Below, piece by piece: positions 51,864-61,571 of a stretch of 64,000 bases of DNA. The stretch spans positions 4,774,001-4,838,000 of the forward strand of contig NC_087104.1 in assembly GCF_963855985.1 (NCBI RefSeq). Direction: 5' to 3'. Below the pieces are notes generated by a model that was not told the DNA's origin, did not search any database, and saw only the letters and a program-made list of their open reading frames with translations. Position 1 is the stretch's first letter. Every line of letters begins with the position of its first letter. The DNA is from Ostrinia nubilalis. Its lineage: Eukaryota > Arthropoda > Insecta > Lepidoptera > Crambidae. The position numbers and the translations under genes were made by a program.

Positions 51864-52377
51864 GGGGTCATCCATAAAGTACGTCACACGTAAAGAGGGG
51901 GGGAGGGGGTCGACAAAGTGTGACATGGTGTGACAAGGGGTGGGAGGGGTCCTAAGTTTCGTGACATCACATTTCTAGAGGTACTTACTAATCGCGTAAT
52001 TTGAAATATAAATTAAACTAAAAAATACCCCCACCACTTAAGCACAACTCCGTCGAAGTCGAAAACCTAGAAGAGTTTTAATGGGCAACCAATGAAGCCA
52101 TTAAATCAATAAAATCTTTTGTAGGAATTATTTGAGATTTAAAATCTAATTCTACTGGCCTATAATGCCGCCAAATGCACCGTACCTCGCGCGTGATTTT
52201 ATTGTTTCTATTTGTTGCTATTTTTTTGTTAATTTAATAATTTTTCGATGTGAAATTGCAAAACATGTGACGTCACACTAGGGAGGGGGGGTCTCAGAAA
52301 TGTGACCACCTGTGACAAGGACGGGGGAGGGGTCAAAAAATCATGAAATTCGTGTGACGTACTTTATGGATGGCCCC
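51864..52377. mobile_element. PIF/Harbinger-like MITE (TTA duplication)
   Basis: Ends GGGGTCATCCATAAAGTACG and the complement CTTTATGGATGGCCCC, flanked by TTA on both sides (51861-51863, 52378-52380). Sub-terminal G-rich tracts with GTGACAAGG repeats occur at both ends. 514 bp, no ORF. TIR and TWA duplication together support Harbinger. Confidence 0.75.
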
Positions 52378-52625
52378 TTATCAAAGATTCAAATTCAAAA
52401 TGCTGAGCGCATTAACTTTTTTGTTGTTTATGTGTTTGCTTTTAAATTTCACAGCAAATTCTGAATCTTTATTTGGAATTTATTTTCCTCTTGGGCATGG
52501 TTTAGATTTAATTATAGTTTGATAATAATTTGCATTAATTATCTCAAAATTACACGATTCGCCTTGAACTCACACGAAATTTTAAAAGTAAGTTGTTGAT
52601 TTATTCAATAAAATACAATAGTGAA

Positions 52626-53239
52626 CTTAGATTAATAAAACCTAGATGGATAGTCTTCATACAAACGCTTCGTCAAGAGTGAGGCAAAAATCTTATGTCA
52701 TTAGTGTCAATTTTGTTGGGGAGTGTAGACAGTGAAGGCGATTTTCCCGAAAGTAGGGAAATTTTTAATACGTTTTTAATTATTTTATAATTAACAAAAA
52801 CAAAACGCATCATGTGCTTACTTATTTATTGAATTCAAAGTACCTACCTAATAACAATAAGATAAATCGACTTAAAAGTCTCGATTTCATAAAAAAGGAA
52901 GTGTATTTGTACGGCGAACAATTGGGAAATAAATTTTCTTGTTACTGGTATCATTCCCGTATTTAATTTTTGAAAGCCAAATTCAAGCAAAATACGCGTC
53001 GAATTGTAGTACTTACTTTTATGAAATGTAACACTGGTCACTTTCTTTCGTTTTTCTGATGTATTTTAGACACCCTTTCACAGCACAAACCGTTTTAATT
53101 AATTAAAATTCGTCGGACGTGTTTACCAATTTTTCACTTTGACAGTTCATGTGACGTTTACGGGTGAGCCGTGCCGGCTCCCTAAAAACTGCCTCACCTT
53201 TCGTGCACTGACTATCTATCTAGGTTTTATTAATCTAAG
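52626..53239. mobile_element. 614-bp inverted-repeat element
   Basis: CTTAGATTAATAAAACCTAG (52626 onward) pairs with the segment ending at 53239; arms are about 30 bp with one or two differences. No clear target duplication and no ORF I recognise. Confidence 0.6.
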
Positions 53240-54523
53240 ATAGTGAAACGATCTGAATTTAAAACACTAAATATTCACCCTTTGCGTCACATTCATTAAA
53301 ATATTTACATTATACATAAAATCGTCATAAAACGTGATAATATTATACATATAATTATCCTAAACGAATCTTAATCACTAGATAGAACAATCGTTATAAT
53401 ATCTTTGGTTTAATAGTCCATAATACACGCAACCTCATTTGTTCAAATCTGGGCAGAGTCCTAAATAAAATTATACGTACAATCTCTATGAAATCAGTAC
53501 AGAAATATATAGAAAATGATCTCCCGATTCTTTCATATGCATTTTAATACATTTAAAATGCTTTCGGATATGGCAAGGATGCATAGGTTTACGGTACCTC
53601 TCAAGGCATATTCATAGAACCACATTATGTGCGCGGGGCGTATGCCGTTCTTATGAGAATGAAACGGTGCGTACGCGGTGCTTTCGACTTCTCATACAAA
53701 TATACACGCACTACATATGCCCCACGTAACTCACGCAGGATTGTGAAAATACCTTCAATATCTGTTTCAAATACTTCTTCATTTGAACTTAAACTGCTAG
53801 GACTGCGGTTTTTATTTATCAGATTGCATTACATTTGATTGCACATATTAAAACTTAAATACAAACTGAGATTGCGATTTTAACTTACAAGCTAAAAGTA
53901 AATTGATTTAACAAAATATTTACAATAAAGTTTCAATAAAGAACTAAGGCAAATGCTTCGAGGAACCACAAAAACACATTTTCATCATATTTACAGATTT
54001 ATCAAACTTCATCATTCATGTTGCTTCATATTTACTATCAAATTGACCGGAATTTATATTTTAAAACATTTATTTCCATAATCTCTTTTCAATTCATATC
54101 TACTTCTTTCGACATTCGTTTTTTTATAATCTTTGATACTCAATGTCTAAAAAATTATTATCAAGAATATTTTAGAGCCATCTTACTGATTGCTCTTAAA
54201 ATCGTAGTCTTTATTACAAAGAAAACATACGAATTAGAAAATTGTGCAACATTATAAATAAATAAGTAAACAACTATTATAAAATGTTAAAATAACCGAG
54301 AATAATATAAAATGGCTCATCTATTGCTGTATATTTGTGCAAATTAATTTAAACCGTCTGTAAAAACTTTAGGATATTGCAAAATACATAAAAACGTTCG
54401 TTCGATTTGTTCAGAATTTTTCAACAAATTCATGACAAAACTTCCGTACTTAGGTATCAAACGCACTGTCAAAATGCTGTATAAAACTCAGTTCCATGTT
54501 GGAATTATGTGTATAGGATGTTC
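53240..54523 (-). other. probable JAK 3' UTR and downstream flank
   Basis: The region follows the JAK stop on the minus strand. A minus-strand AATAAA (TTTATT at about 54068 on the plus strand) could be a polyadenylation signal about 450 nt after the stop. The actual cleavage site cannot be told from sequence alone. Confidence 0.35.
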
Positions 54524-54671
54524 TTACGTGCCCTGGTCGTAGTCCTCTAGAAAGCGTTTGGCCTTAATCTTGAGTTCTGTGAAGGTGGGCCGCCGGTTTG
54601 GCTCAAGGTTCCAGCAATCGGTCATCAGGTATCGGTAGATCTCAGATGGGCAGTCGTCGGGTATTTGAAAG
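54524..54671 (-). CDS. hop: JAK last exon: kinase C-lobe end and stop
   Basis: The exon begins after TTATTCCAG (phase 2; one base completes a codon) and encodes FQIPDDCPSEIYRYLMTDCW, NLEPNRRPTFTELKIKAKRF and LEDYDQGT before TAA at 54524-54526. The order C-P-x-E-I-Y, C-W, RPTF is the C-terminal end of a tyrosine-kinase C-lobe and aligns with the JAK JH1 end, CPDEIYMIMTECW in vertebrate JAK2. Joining it to the previous exon leaves ERAS directly before FQIPDD, which is shorter than other JAKs by roughly one helix. A small exon may be missed in the 498-bp intron. Confidence 0.88.
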
Positions 54672-54915
54672 CTGGAATAATATAAATACGTTAGAAACGT
54701 GACGAGGGCATTGACAAGTAGTAGATGACAGACAAAATTACAACCCGATCGAGTTAACTGCGCACCGGCAGCCGTGACGTCACATCGACGCTTTGGTACA
54801 GTAGGCGGAACGAACGCGGGTGAGTGAAAGGAAGAGTCGCATTTCAGCGAAATTAGCCGATCAGCCAGTACGTCGATCGGGTTGTGATGTTGATGATGTC
54901 AATTTTGACTACTTA

Positions 54916-55033
54916 GGCTGGGTTGCACCATCTTACTTTAACTTTGACAAACGTCAAAAATCTGTCAAACTTCATACAAAACACACCGGTTTTCGTCAAA
55001 GTTACGGTCAAAGTTAGGTGGTGCAACTCAGCC
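54916..55033. mobile_element. Harbinger-like MITE in JAK intron
   Basis: GGCTGGGTTGCACCATCTTA at the left and the complement of GGTGGTGCAACTCAGCC at the right, flanked by TTA (54913-54915, 55034-55036). 118 bp; same family as 35764-35881. Confidence 0.8.
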
Positions 55034-55169
55034 TTAGTATACTTACGTCTCATCTATCTATTACAGTATCATACAACAACACACAAAAGATTCTTAAGAA
55101 TAAGAATGGCCCTAATATGCACGCCAAGGCAAAATGACCTCTACTCCTATTCCTACAAGGATAGCTTAC

Positions 55170-55319
55170 CAAGAAGCCCGCTCCTTGGGCCGCGTCATGT
55201 CGAACTTGGGCACCTCCTGCGTGGCGCGCGTGAATATCTCCCACGCTGTGACGCCGAATGACCACACGTCGCTTTTGGTCGAAAACATCCACGGGTCACT
55301 CGCAGACTCGGGCGCGTAC
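55170..55319 (-). CDS. hop: JAK exon: activation-segment end, APE motif, C-lobe
   Basis: Starts after ATTGTCCCAG and ends before GTAAGC. The first base completes the Trp codon of the previous exon, giving WYAPESASDPWMF, then STKSDVWSFGVTAWEIFTRA and TQEVPKFDMTRPKERAS. WYAPE in place of the common WMAPE, and an insert-like stretch after EIFT, are JAK-like features. SDVWSFG carries the conserved helix-F Asp and Trp. Phase 2 in, phase 2 out, 150 bp. Confidence 0.9.
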
Positions 55320-56223
55320 CTGGGACAATATAATAAGGTAAGTTAAGATATTGATTCGACTGTGTGAGACAAAGTGCATTGAACTACATACTTCACTCGA
55401 AAGACGAGGGCTACCCACTAAAAATCAAGCGGATGTTTAACACACAAGTGTCACTACTCGTGTTCTTAGATATTTGACAGGTAAAGCCTCGAAACCAGTC
55501 AGTCAATCTTGCAATCTCGTTAAAATGACACAATATGATAGATCTAGCGCTTTGCTCAATTTTATTAGAGCCTGAGCGGCACGGGAGAGGTGACATTGAC
55601 ATAATATTATGACGTAACAAGAGCATACAAATCTCAAGCATATTTGAAGTCTTGCTGACTTTTGACGTCCCAAAAACATCCGTGCCGCTTCCATACCACA
55701 GGGACTGGTTGAGTTAAACGCTAGACCTTGCTGTACCCATATAACTATTTTCGTCCGTAACTTCATCGCGCCATGATCGTGCATTTGAATCTGTCACCAA
55801 TGTTACTTTGTTTAAGAATAGTAAGAAAGGAAGCCTGGATTAACTAAGCCATCGTCGCTGCAGGAGGCCTGTAGCAGCCTAGACGGGCTGCTTGCCTTCT
55901 GGGGGGATCTGGGGTGATTGGAGTGGGAAGATAAATCGCGCACAATGGCCCAATCATGAGGCTATTAGGGCGGTATTCGATTGCCCTGCAAAACTAACTA
56001 AAGTACGGCCAACTAGCAGCGATACAAAAGGTCGATACGATTGTCGAGTTGACAATATATTCTGTCTCTTCCCATCTTATGTATTTGTCATAATGTCTCG
56101 TTCTCCCGCCAAAATATGTCAAAGTCAGACGGTTTCACCCAAGACATTGGGTTTGTTTACATTTGGTATCGCTTCTCGTTGGCCGTACTTTAAGCCTTAT
56201 CTTAGAAGCAGTGGAGGACATAC

Positions 56224-56396
56224 CAGTTGATGGGCAGCAATCGCTCGGTCTTGAGCTTGTACTTGTCGTCGTCCTTGGGGATGGCGCGCGCGAGCCCGAA
56301 GTCGGAGATCTTGACGTGGTATTTGTCCACCACGAGGATGTTCCGCGTGGCCAGGTCGCGGTGCACTATGTTCTTACGGGACACGTACTCCATGCC
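56224..56396 (-). CDS. hop: JAK exon: catalytic loop and DFG
   Basis: Starts after TTTTCTTAG in phase 0 and ends AACTG before GTATGT. It encodes GMEYVSRKNIVHRDLATRN, ILVVDKYHVKISDFGLARAI and PKDDDKYKLKTERLLPIN. HRDLATRN is the tyrosine-kinase catalytic loop (catalytic Asp and Asn present), DFG the metal-binding motif. The activation loop has a single Tyr in DDDKYK, where vertebrate JAKs have a tandem Tyr pair. RDLATRNIL and the GMEY lead-in match the JAK family closely. The acceptor end of this exon has a second copy upstream at 56546-56619. Confidence 0.93.
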
Positions 56397-56545
56397 CTAA
56401 GAAAAGGACATTCTATTTACCCCATATTTCTATGTACAAACAGCAACACTTCTAAGTATACACCATCACGTGATCAAAATATTGCAAGATAGAGAGATAA
56501 TAATCTATACGTATGTGTGTGTAAGGTAAAATAGTTTTGATAGTG

Positions 56546-56619
56546 ACTATGTTCTTGCGGGACACGTACTCCATGCCCTGGGAAGAGGACATTCTATTTA
56601 ACACATACTTCTATGTACA
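56546..56619 (-). pseudogene. duplicated 5' edge and acceptor of the JAK HRD exon
   Basis: 74 bp nearly identical to 56365-56438, shifted by 181 bp. On the minus strand it keeps TCTTCCCAG followed by GGCATGGAGTACGTGTCCCG and then breaks off before the HRD motif. The duplicated acceptor has a pyrimidine tract at least as good as the real one. No donor follows that would make a complete exon. Confidence 0.8.
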
Positions 56620-57343
56620 GCCGGCGTCAAATAGTTCGTGACACCCAGTGGTAAAAAAGTTAACAACACAACTTTATTGCAACTGTAACAAAGAATGTGT
56701 TGCGAACTAATTGGTTACTTTGCGTGTCACGAATTATTTGACGCTGACTGGAGACAGGACATCACAAACTTTCATTTAAAAATAAAACGATACCTACAAC
56801 TTTGGTACAAGCAAATAACTCCAAAGCTAATCTACACTCATGAATAGATTTAAGCCCCTCATTGATCCTTCTATTGTTTTTATTTTCGTTTCGCACCTGC
56901 ACTACTTGGCCTTTGTCCAGCAGTGGACGTCATTTGGCTGAAACGGAACGGAACTACTACAATGTATGGACTATTATAATCGTGTCATCATATCGATTTC
57001 AGACGTAAAATCAAAAAGCATTTACATTATGTATGTGGGAATATTTCACTGAAAAGCTGGTTCTATTTGTAACACGAAAATTGCCCTGGCATAACAATCT
57101 TCTTAGGATTGCTGTTTAGAAATTAAGCTATAACGTTATGTAAGAATAAAAATAAAAAACTAAAATAAACTCGTTAATCCCACATTTGTGCTATCCAAAA
57201 ATCGAGATCCCATCATGTTTAAGCCAGCCCAAATGGTAAGTGTGGCAGAAAATAGTTGCAAGAAAAATAAAGAACCCTTATTGCCTAGCATTGACTGTTT
57301 GTCACAAACCCAGTTGCTTTCTGTAACACTACAACCAGAGGAA

Positions 57344-57449
57344 ATACAAATGAGTAGGTCAACTTCGTGTGTGCGTGCGGTATTGGCGCGCTCACATACA
57401 AACCGCGCCCGGTGCGTTTCTATGAAGATGACCTACTCATTTGTATTTA
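57344..57449. repeat. imperfect fold-back beside JAK exon
   Basis: AAATACAAATGAGTAGGTCA at the left pairs exactly with the 20 bases ending at 57449; the GC-rich centre of about 66 bp does not pair well. It sits 17 bp from the donor of the exon at 57466-57633. Confidence 0.6.
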
Positions 57450-57465
57450 CTCTGCTACAACTCAC

Positions 57466-57633
57466 CGTGGCGATGTCCCTTGCGTATATTAGCAGGTGCG
57501 TGATGGACAGCTTGTCGCCCTGGAACTTGAGGTAGTAGTTGAGCGAGCCCTCCTCCAGGTACTCCATTACGATCATCACGTCCGGCTTCCACGAGTAGCC
57601 CAGGATGTTCACTATGTTGTTGTGGTTCAACGA
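57466..57633 (-). CDS. hop: JAK exon: hinge region of the kinase domain
   Basis: Starts after ATTTTACAG and ends ACG before GTGAGT, phase 0 on both sides, 56 codons: SLNHNNIVNILGYSWKPD, VMIVMEYLEEGSLNYYLKFQ and GDKLSITHLLIYARDIAT. HNNIV is the motif after helix C, MEYLEEGSL the hinge and helix D. The downstream junction gives ARDIAT-GMEYVS, continuous with the next exon. It resembles JAK JH1 (HDNIVKYKG, EYLPYGSL). Confidence 0.93.
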
Positions 57634-57668
57634 CTGTAAAATGTATCGTTAGTTGTAAACTTCTGTAA

Positions 57669-58254
57669 TAGACTAAGAGCTAGTGAACGCCAGAACTACG
57701 TCATTTTATAAAAGCTGAAAGTTTGTCAGCGTATGCTCCGAATACAGGATATTTTATAATGTTGGTGAATTATGAAGTTTGGGTCATCGTGGCCATAAAA
57801 TCTGATTTTTATGTATAATATTTGGGCAATAATTAGAAGTAGTTTCCCCATCAGCCAGACAGTTTTGACAGTTTTTTTAGGGTAGCTGTCAAAGCCACGA
57901 TGACCCAAACTTCATAATTCACCAACATTATATCCTACTAGCTTTCCGCCCGCGGCTTCGCCCGCGTGGAATTTTGTCTGTCACAGAAAAACTTTATCGC
58001 GCGCGTCCCTGTTTCAAAAACCGGGATAAAAACTATCCTATGTTCTTTCCCGGGACTCAAACTATCTCTATGCCAAATTTCATCAAAATCGGTTGCGAGG
58101 TTTAAGCGGGAAAGCGTAACAGACAGACAGACAGACAGAGTTACTTTCGCATTTATAATATTAGTTGGGAAGTTGGGATATAGGGAGCATACACTGACAA
58201 ACTTTTAGTGTTTATAAAATGACGTAGGTCTGGCGTTCACTAGCTCTTAGTCTA
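57669..58254. mobile_element. large fold-back MITE in JAK intron
   Basis: TAGACTAAGAGCTAGTGAAC at the left pairs with the right end. The two arms remain complementary for about 130 bp (including ATGTTGGTGAATTATGAAGT), although the right arm is split by the Helitron-like element at 57938-58178. The left end is 35 bp from the acceptor of the exon at 57633. Confidence 0.75.
57938..58178 (-). mobile_element. Helitron-like element nested in the MITE arm
   Basis: On the minus strand it starts TCCCAACTTCCCAACTAATA after A and ends GGGCGGAAAGCTAG before T, with (GTCT)n inside. The interrupted MITE arm supports both boundaries. Confidence 0.75.
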
Positions 58255-58519
58255 TAAGAAAAACAACTCTCATTTGAGTAGGCCGTGATACATAGACATG
58301 ACTGTGAAAAACAAGAATCTTTACAAGAATTTCGCATGATATCTCAGCACTCTGCACGTAAAGAACTTGAATGCAGAGCGCCAGAATCTGGTTATCATTT
58401 TATTGGTTCCATTGGTGAAAACTCGTACTGTATTATGCGAGAACAGCTCAAAAATGCAAACTCAACATGGCAGAAGGTTTTGGTAATATACTGAATGTCC
58501 CAAAAAGAGCGTCGACTAC

Positions 58520-58577
58520 GCGTTAGAGCCTACGCAACTCGAACGTGCACCCGTTCGAGTTGCGTAGGCTCTAACGC
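58520..58577. repeat. perfect 26-bp hairpin
   Basis: GCGTTAGAGCCTACGCAACT (first 20 of 26) pairs without mismatch with the right arm; the loop is TGCACC. It is followed by an A-rich stretch. It lies in the JAK intron between exons 58902 and 57633. Confidence 0.85.
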
Positions 58578-58686
58578 TTTTATATAAAAAAAAATAGCAT
58601 GACCAGCGCAGTGTAGCGCGGCGTTCCCAAGGTGAAAACCTTCCGTCTACTATATTTCGAACTTTAGCTCTTTACTTTGTATAGTG

Positions 58687-58891
58687 TAAAGCCTGGTCCG
58701 TGAGCACGTAGAATTTTTTCCAATAACCCCAAGCTACCTCGCAGCGCGTAATTATGTTGCTGTCGCGCTCGCACACTCACTGCGGGCGCCCGCCGCACAG
58801 TCGCGACAGCAATATAATTACGCGCGAGCGATAAGGATGGGTAGCTTGGGGTCATTGGACAAAATTCTACGTGCTCACGGACCAGGCTTTA
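58687..58891. mobile_element. fold-back MITE next to a JAK splice donor
   Basis: TAAAGCCTGGTCCGTGAGCA at the left pairs with the right end. Long arms (GTAGAATTTT, CCCCAAGCTACC, GCGCGTAATTA) enclose a GC-rich centre. Its right end is only 10 bases into the intron after the exon at 58902. Confidence 0.8.
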
Positions 58892-58901
58892 GTGACGTCA
58901 C

Positions 58902-59054
58902 CTTCATGATCTCGAGCTCGTTCTTGAAGTCGATGTAGAGCGTGCTGTCCTTGTCTATGGCGTGCGCCTGCTTGGTGAGCTTCTTGATGGCCACCTCCAG
59001 CCGCTCGTCCGTGTCCCACTCCATCCAGCCGCGGTACACCTCGCCGTAGTTGCC
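58902..59054 (-). CDS. hop: JAK exon: glycine loop, catalytic Lys and helix C
   Basis: Starts after TCCAACACAG and ends AAG before GTGACG, phase 0 both sides, 51 codons: GNYGEVYRGWMEWDTDERLE, VAIKKLTKQAHAIDKDSTLY and IDFKNELEIMK. With the preceding exon it forms IGSGNYGEV, the nucleotide-binding loop. VAIKK carries the catalytic Lys and FKNELEIMK the helix-C Glu. The next exon continues SLNHNNIV. JAK1/2 have GKGNFGSV, AVKKL and EREIEILKSLQHDNIV at these positions. Confidence 0.93.
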
Positions 59055-59411
59055 CTGTGTTGGAGAAAATTGGTCTTTATGCTACATATGTCTAGGTTCA
59101 TTATTGATGGTGAATCGTTTAGTAGAGCCATAGCACACATGTTACTTTTAGCACTAGCGATCGGCGATTTAGCCGCCCACTTAAAAATGCGAAACTCGGC
59201 GATTAAATCGCTTTTCAAAGCTCGACGCAGCGAGAACAGTCACTGAAACGCGATTTCGATATCGCGCATGAAGTCGCAAAATCCGAACACCTATGCTAAA
59301 AGAAGCATGTATGCTGTGGCATAAGCAAATTTTGACAGTCAATAGACAGGAGTGTCTGGCGATCAAAGGGGTCTGCTACCACTATGACAGTAGACTTATG
59401 ATTAGAACACA

Positions 59412-59471
59412 CAACGGCTGCATGCGTCACGGCTGCCCTCTTGCCACGAACTGTTCTCCGGGATCGTCGAC
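59412..59471 (-). pseudogene. JAK exon copy A (truncated, diverged)
   Basis: About 60 bp matching the middle and 5' part of the repeated exon segment (GGCTGCATGCGTCACGGCTG on the plus strand); the 3' third and the splice donor are absent. It is the most diverged copy and marks the outer edge of the array. Confidence 0.75.
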
Positions 59472-59540
59472 TTATGGCGCATAATTGGGACATACAGCCC
59501 ATAATTTGCCTACATTCTAATAATTAATTTGGACTTTTAA

Positions 59541-59656
59541 CTCACGCTTCCAATCCTCTTAGTCAGCGTCACAAAGTACGTAGACCTTCGCGTGACAATC
59601 GGTTGCATGCGTCGCGGCTGCCCTCCCGCCACGAATTGTTCTCCCGGGTCGTCGGC
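59541..59656 (-). pseudogene. JAK exon copy B
   Basis: Open frame DDPGEQFVAGGQPRRMQPIV to TLTKRIGS followed by GTGAGT. One substitution relative to copy C near GTAGACC changes one residue. Spacing to C is exactly 194 bp. Confidence 0.85.
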
Positions 59657-59734
59657 TTATGACGCATATTTGGGACTTGTAATACGTTCCAAATAAGAAA
59701 GAGTCTACATACTACTAAAGAATATAAGACATTA

Positions 59735-59850
59735 CTCACGCTTCCAATCCTCTTAGTCAGCGTCACAAAGTACGTAGACCCTCGCGTGACAATCGGTTGC
59801 ATGCGTCGCGGCTGCCCTCCCGCCACGAATTGTTCTCCCGGGTCGTCGGC
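59735..59850 (-). pseudogene. JAK exon copy C
   Basis: Same 111-bp coding piece plus donor GTGAGT as the functional exon; frame intact. The junction on its 5' side reads ATAAG-CCGACGAC, which creates an AG at the truncation point. Confidence 0.85.
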
Positions 59851-59928
59851 TTATGACGCATATTTGGGACTTGTAATACGTTCCAAATAAGAAAGAGTCT
59901 ACATACTACTAAAGAATATAAGACATTA

Positions 59929-60044
59929 CTCACGCTTCCAATCCTCTTAGTCAGCGTCACAAAGTACGTAGACCCTCGCGTGACAATCGGTTGCATGCGT
60001 CGCGGCTGCCCGCCCGCCACGAATTGTTCACTAGGATCGTCGGC
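59929..60044 (-). pseudogene. JAK exon copy D
   Basis: Frame intact; carries the variant TTCACTAGGATCG in place of TTCTCCCGGGTCG (a Gly to Ser change). The spacer towards E is a different type (ACATACAGCCCATAATTTGC) and the unit is 185 bp. Confidence 0.85.
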
Positions 60045-60113
60045 TTATGACGTATATTTGGGACATACAGCCCATAATTTGCCTACATTCTAATAATTAA
60101 TTTGGACTTTCAA

Positions 60114-60228
60114 CTCACGCTTCCAATCCTCTTAGTCAGCGTCACAAAGTACGTAGACCCTCGCGTGACAATCGGTTGCATGCGTCGCGGCTGCCCGCCC
60201 GCCACAATTGTTCACTAGGATCGTCGGC
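60114..60228 (-). pseudogene. JAK exon copy E, frameshifted
   Basis: A one-base deletion (CCACAATTG in place of CCACGAATTG on the plus strand) breaks the frame; donor GTGAGT is kept. Confidence 0.85.
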
Positions 60229-60290
60229 ATATGACGCATATTTGGGACATACAGCCCATAATTTGCCTACATTCTAATAATTAATTTGGA

Positions 60291-61085
60291 CTTACGCTTC
60301 CAATCCTCTTAGTCAGCGACACAAAGTACGTAGACCCTCGCGTGACAATCGGCTGCATACGTCGCGGCTGCTCTCTCGCCACAAATTGTTCACTATAGTC
60401 TTTTTCACGTAAGATGATCCGTATGACACTTCAAGGTTATCCGTATTACGCATACTACATATGCAGAATATTTTTAAAAAAATATTTGTATTTTATTAGC
60501 AATATAATAAAAAAAAAATTAACTACTTGTCTTGAAATATGTAGTAAAATCTGAGTCTATTGATTATATTTTAATTAAATACGATGTAAAAATATTTTTT
60601 ATTTAATGTACGCAATGTGTGAAACGGAATAGATTTAGTGCTGGGGTATTTGTTGTATAATAAAATCGATTATTTCCGCGGTTCATTAATCGATTGCAGT
60701 GAATACTTAGTTATTAAAAACATCACAAAAATCAACTGTATTTTTCGATTATTGACTTTAATAAACGCATTGAAAATAAATTAATAGTTTTTCATTTAAA
60801 GAAACAGAACCAGTACTTTTTAGGAATCGTTTTTTTGAACACGAACCATGAAATTTGAATATTATTAATAAAAAATTGTTACAATAATATTTGTAATTAA
60901 AAAAAACATGTTTTTTGTTAAATAACACATATACAAAATATTTATCTAAAAGTAGGTTTTACTAACTCTTCGAAAAAAATCGATAGATAAATCGCTATGG
61001 TTTAGTTATGTGACATCTCTAAATCTTTCAAACTCGAAACGTCATACGGATCATCTTAGGTGAAAAAGACTATAGGATCGTCGGC
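60291..61085 (-). pseudogene. JAK exon copy F, split by a MITE
   Basis: The copy begins with a slightly changed donor (GTAAGT) at 60291 and is interrupted at 60395 by a 677-bp TA-flanked element; the remaining GGATCGTCGGC resumes at 61075. Several substitutions mark it as older than B-D. Confidence 0.85.
60396..61072. mobile_element. 677-bp MITE with 33-bp terminal repeats, TA duplication
   Basis: Left end TAGTCTTTTTCACGTAAGAT, right end its complement with one mismatch, 33 bp in all. TA flanks at 60394-60395 and 61073-61074. Sister exon copies show the uninterrupted site CACTAGGATCG, so the boundaries are certain. The interior is AT-rich without an ORF; the TA target suggests the Tc1/mariner group. 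Confidence 0.9.
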
Positions 61086-61161
61086 TTGACGCATATTTGG
61101 AACTTGTAATACGTTCCAAATAAGAAAGAGTCTACATACTACTAAAAAATATAAGATATTA

Positions 61162-61277
61162 CTCACGCTTCCAATCCTCTTAGTCAGCGTCACAAAGTAC
61201 GTAGACCCTCGCGTGACAATCGGTTGCATGCGTCGCGGCTGCCCTCCCGCCACGAATTGTTCACTAGGATCGTCGGC
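61162..61277 (-). pseudogene. JAK exon copy G
   Basis: Frame intact, donor GTGAGT, variant TTCACTAGG. The Helitron-like element lies between this copy and H. Confidence 0.85.
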
Positions 61278-61353
61278 TTATGACGCATATTTGGGACTTG
61301 TAATACGTTCCAAATAAAAAAAGAGTCTACATACTACTAAAGAATATAAGATA

Positions 61354-61568
61354 CTAGCAGCCGCCCGCGACTTTGTACCCGTGGATCCCGTTTTACCACC
61401 GTTAGGGGTAGGGTTGAATTTTTCTAAATCCTGTCTTAGTGAGCACCTACATTCTAAAAGGAACCCATGCAAAATTTGAGACTCCTAGCACTTTTAGTTT
61501 TTGAGATTTCGTGATGAGTGAGTGAGTCGGTCAGTCAATCAGTGACCTTTCGCTTTTATAAGTATAGA
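61354..61568 (-). mobile_element. Helitron-like element, boundaries proven by empty sites
   Basis: Minus strand starts TCTATACTTATAAAAGCG and ends GGGCGGCTGCTAG. Homologous spacers in neighbouring repeats read straight through GTGAGTAATATCTTATATTC, placing the insertion between A and T with no duplication. 215 bp, non-coding. Confidence 0.92.
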
Positions 61569-61571
61569 TTA

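Noticed and set aside
1..54000. Many ORFs of 60-110 codons on both strands
   Set aside because: No motifs, no splice or codon pattern, frequent opposite-strand overlap, and many begin at GTG, TTG or CTG rather than ATG; expected by chance in this length of sequence.
55040..55090. Possible microexon before GTAAGTATA on the minus strand
   Set aside because: A strong donor-like site exists, but every frame upstream of it that fits the required phase contains a stop.
55050..55292. 80-codon minus ORF reading into the intron
   Set aside because: Alternate frame of the JAK WYAPE exon running into intron sequence.
56163..56492. 109-codon plus-strand ORF over the JAK HRD exon
   Set aside because: Antisense shadow of a conserved kinase exon.
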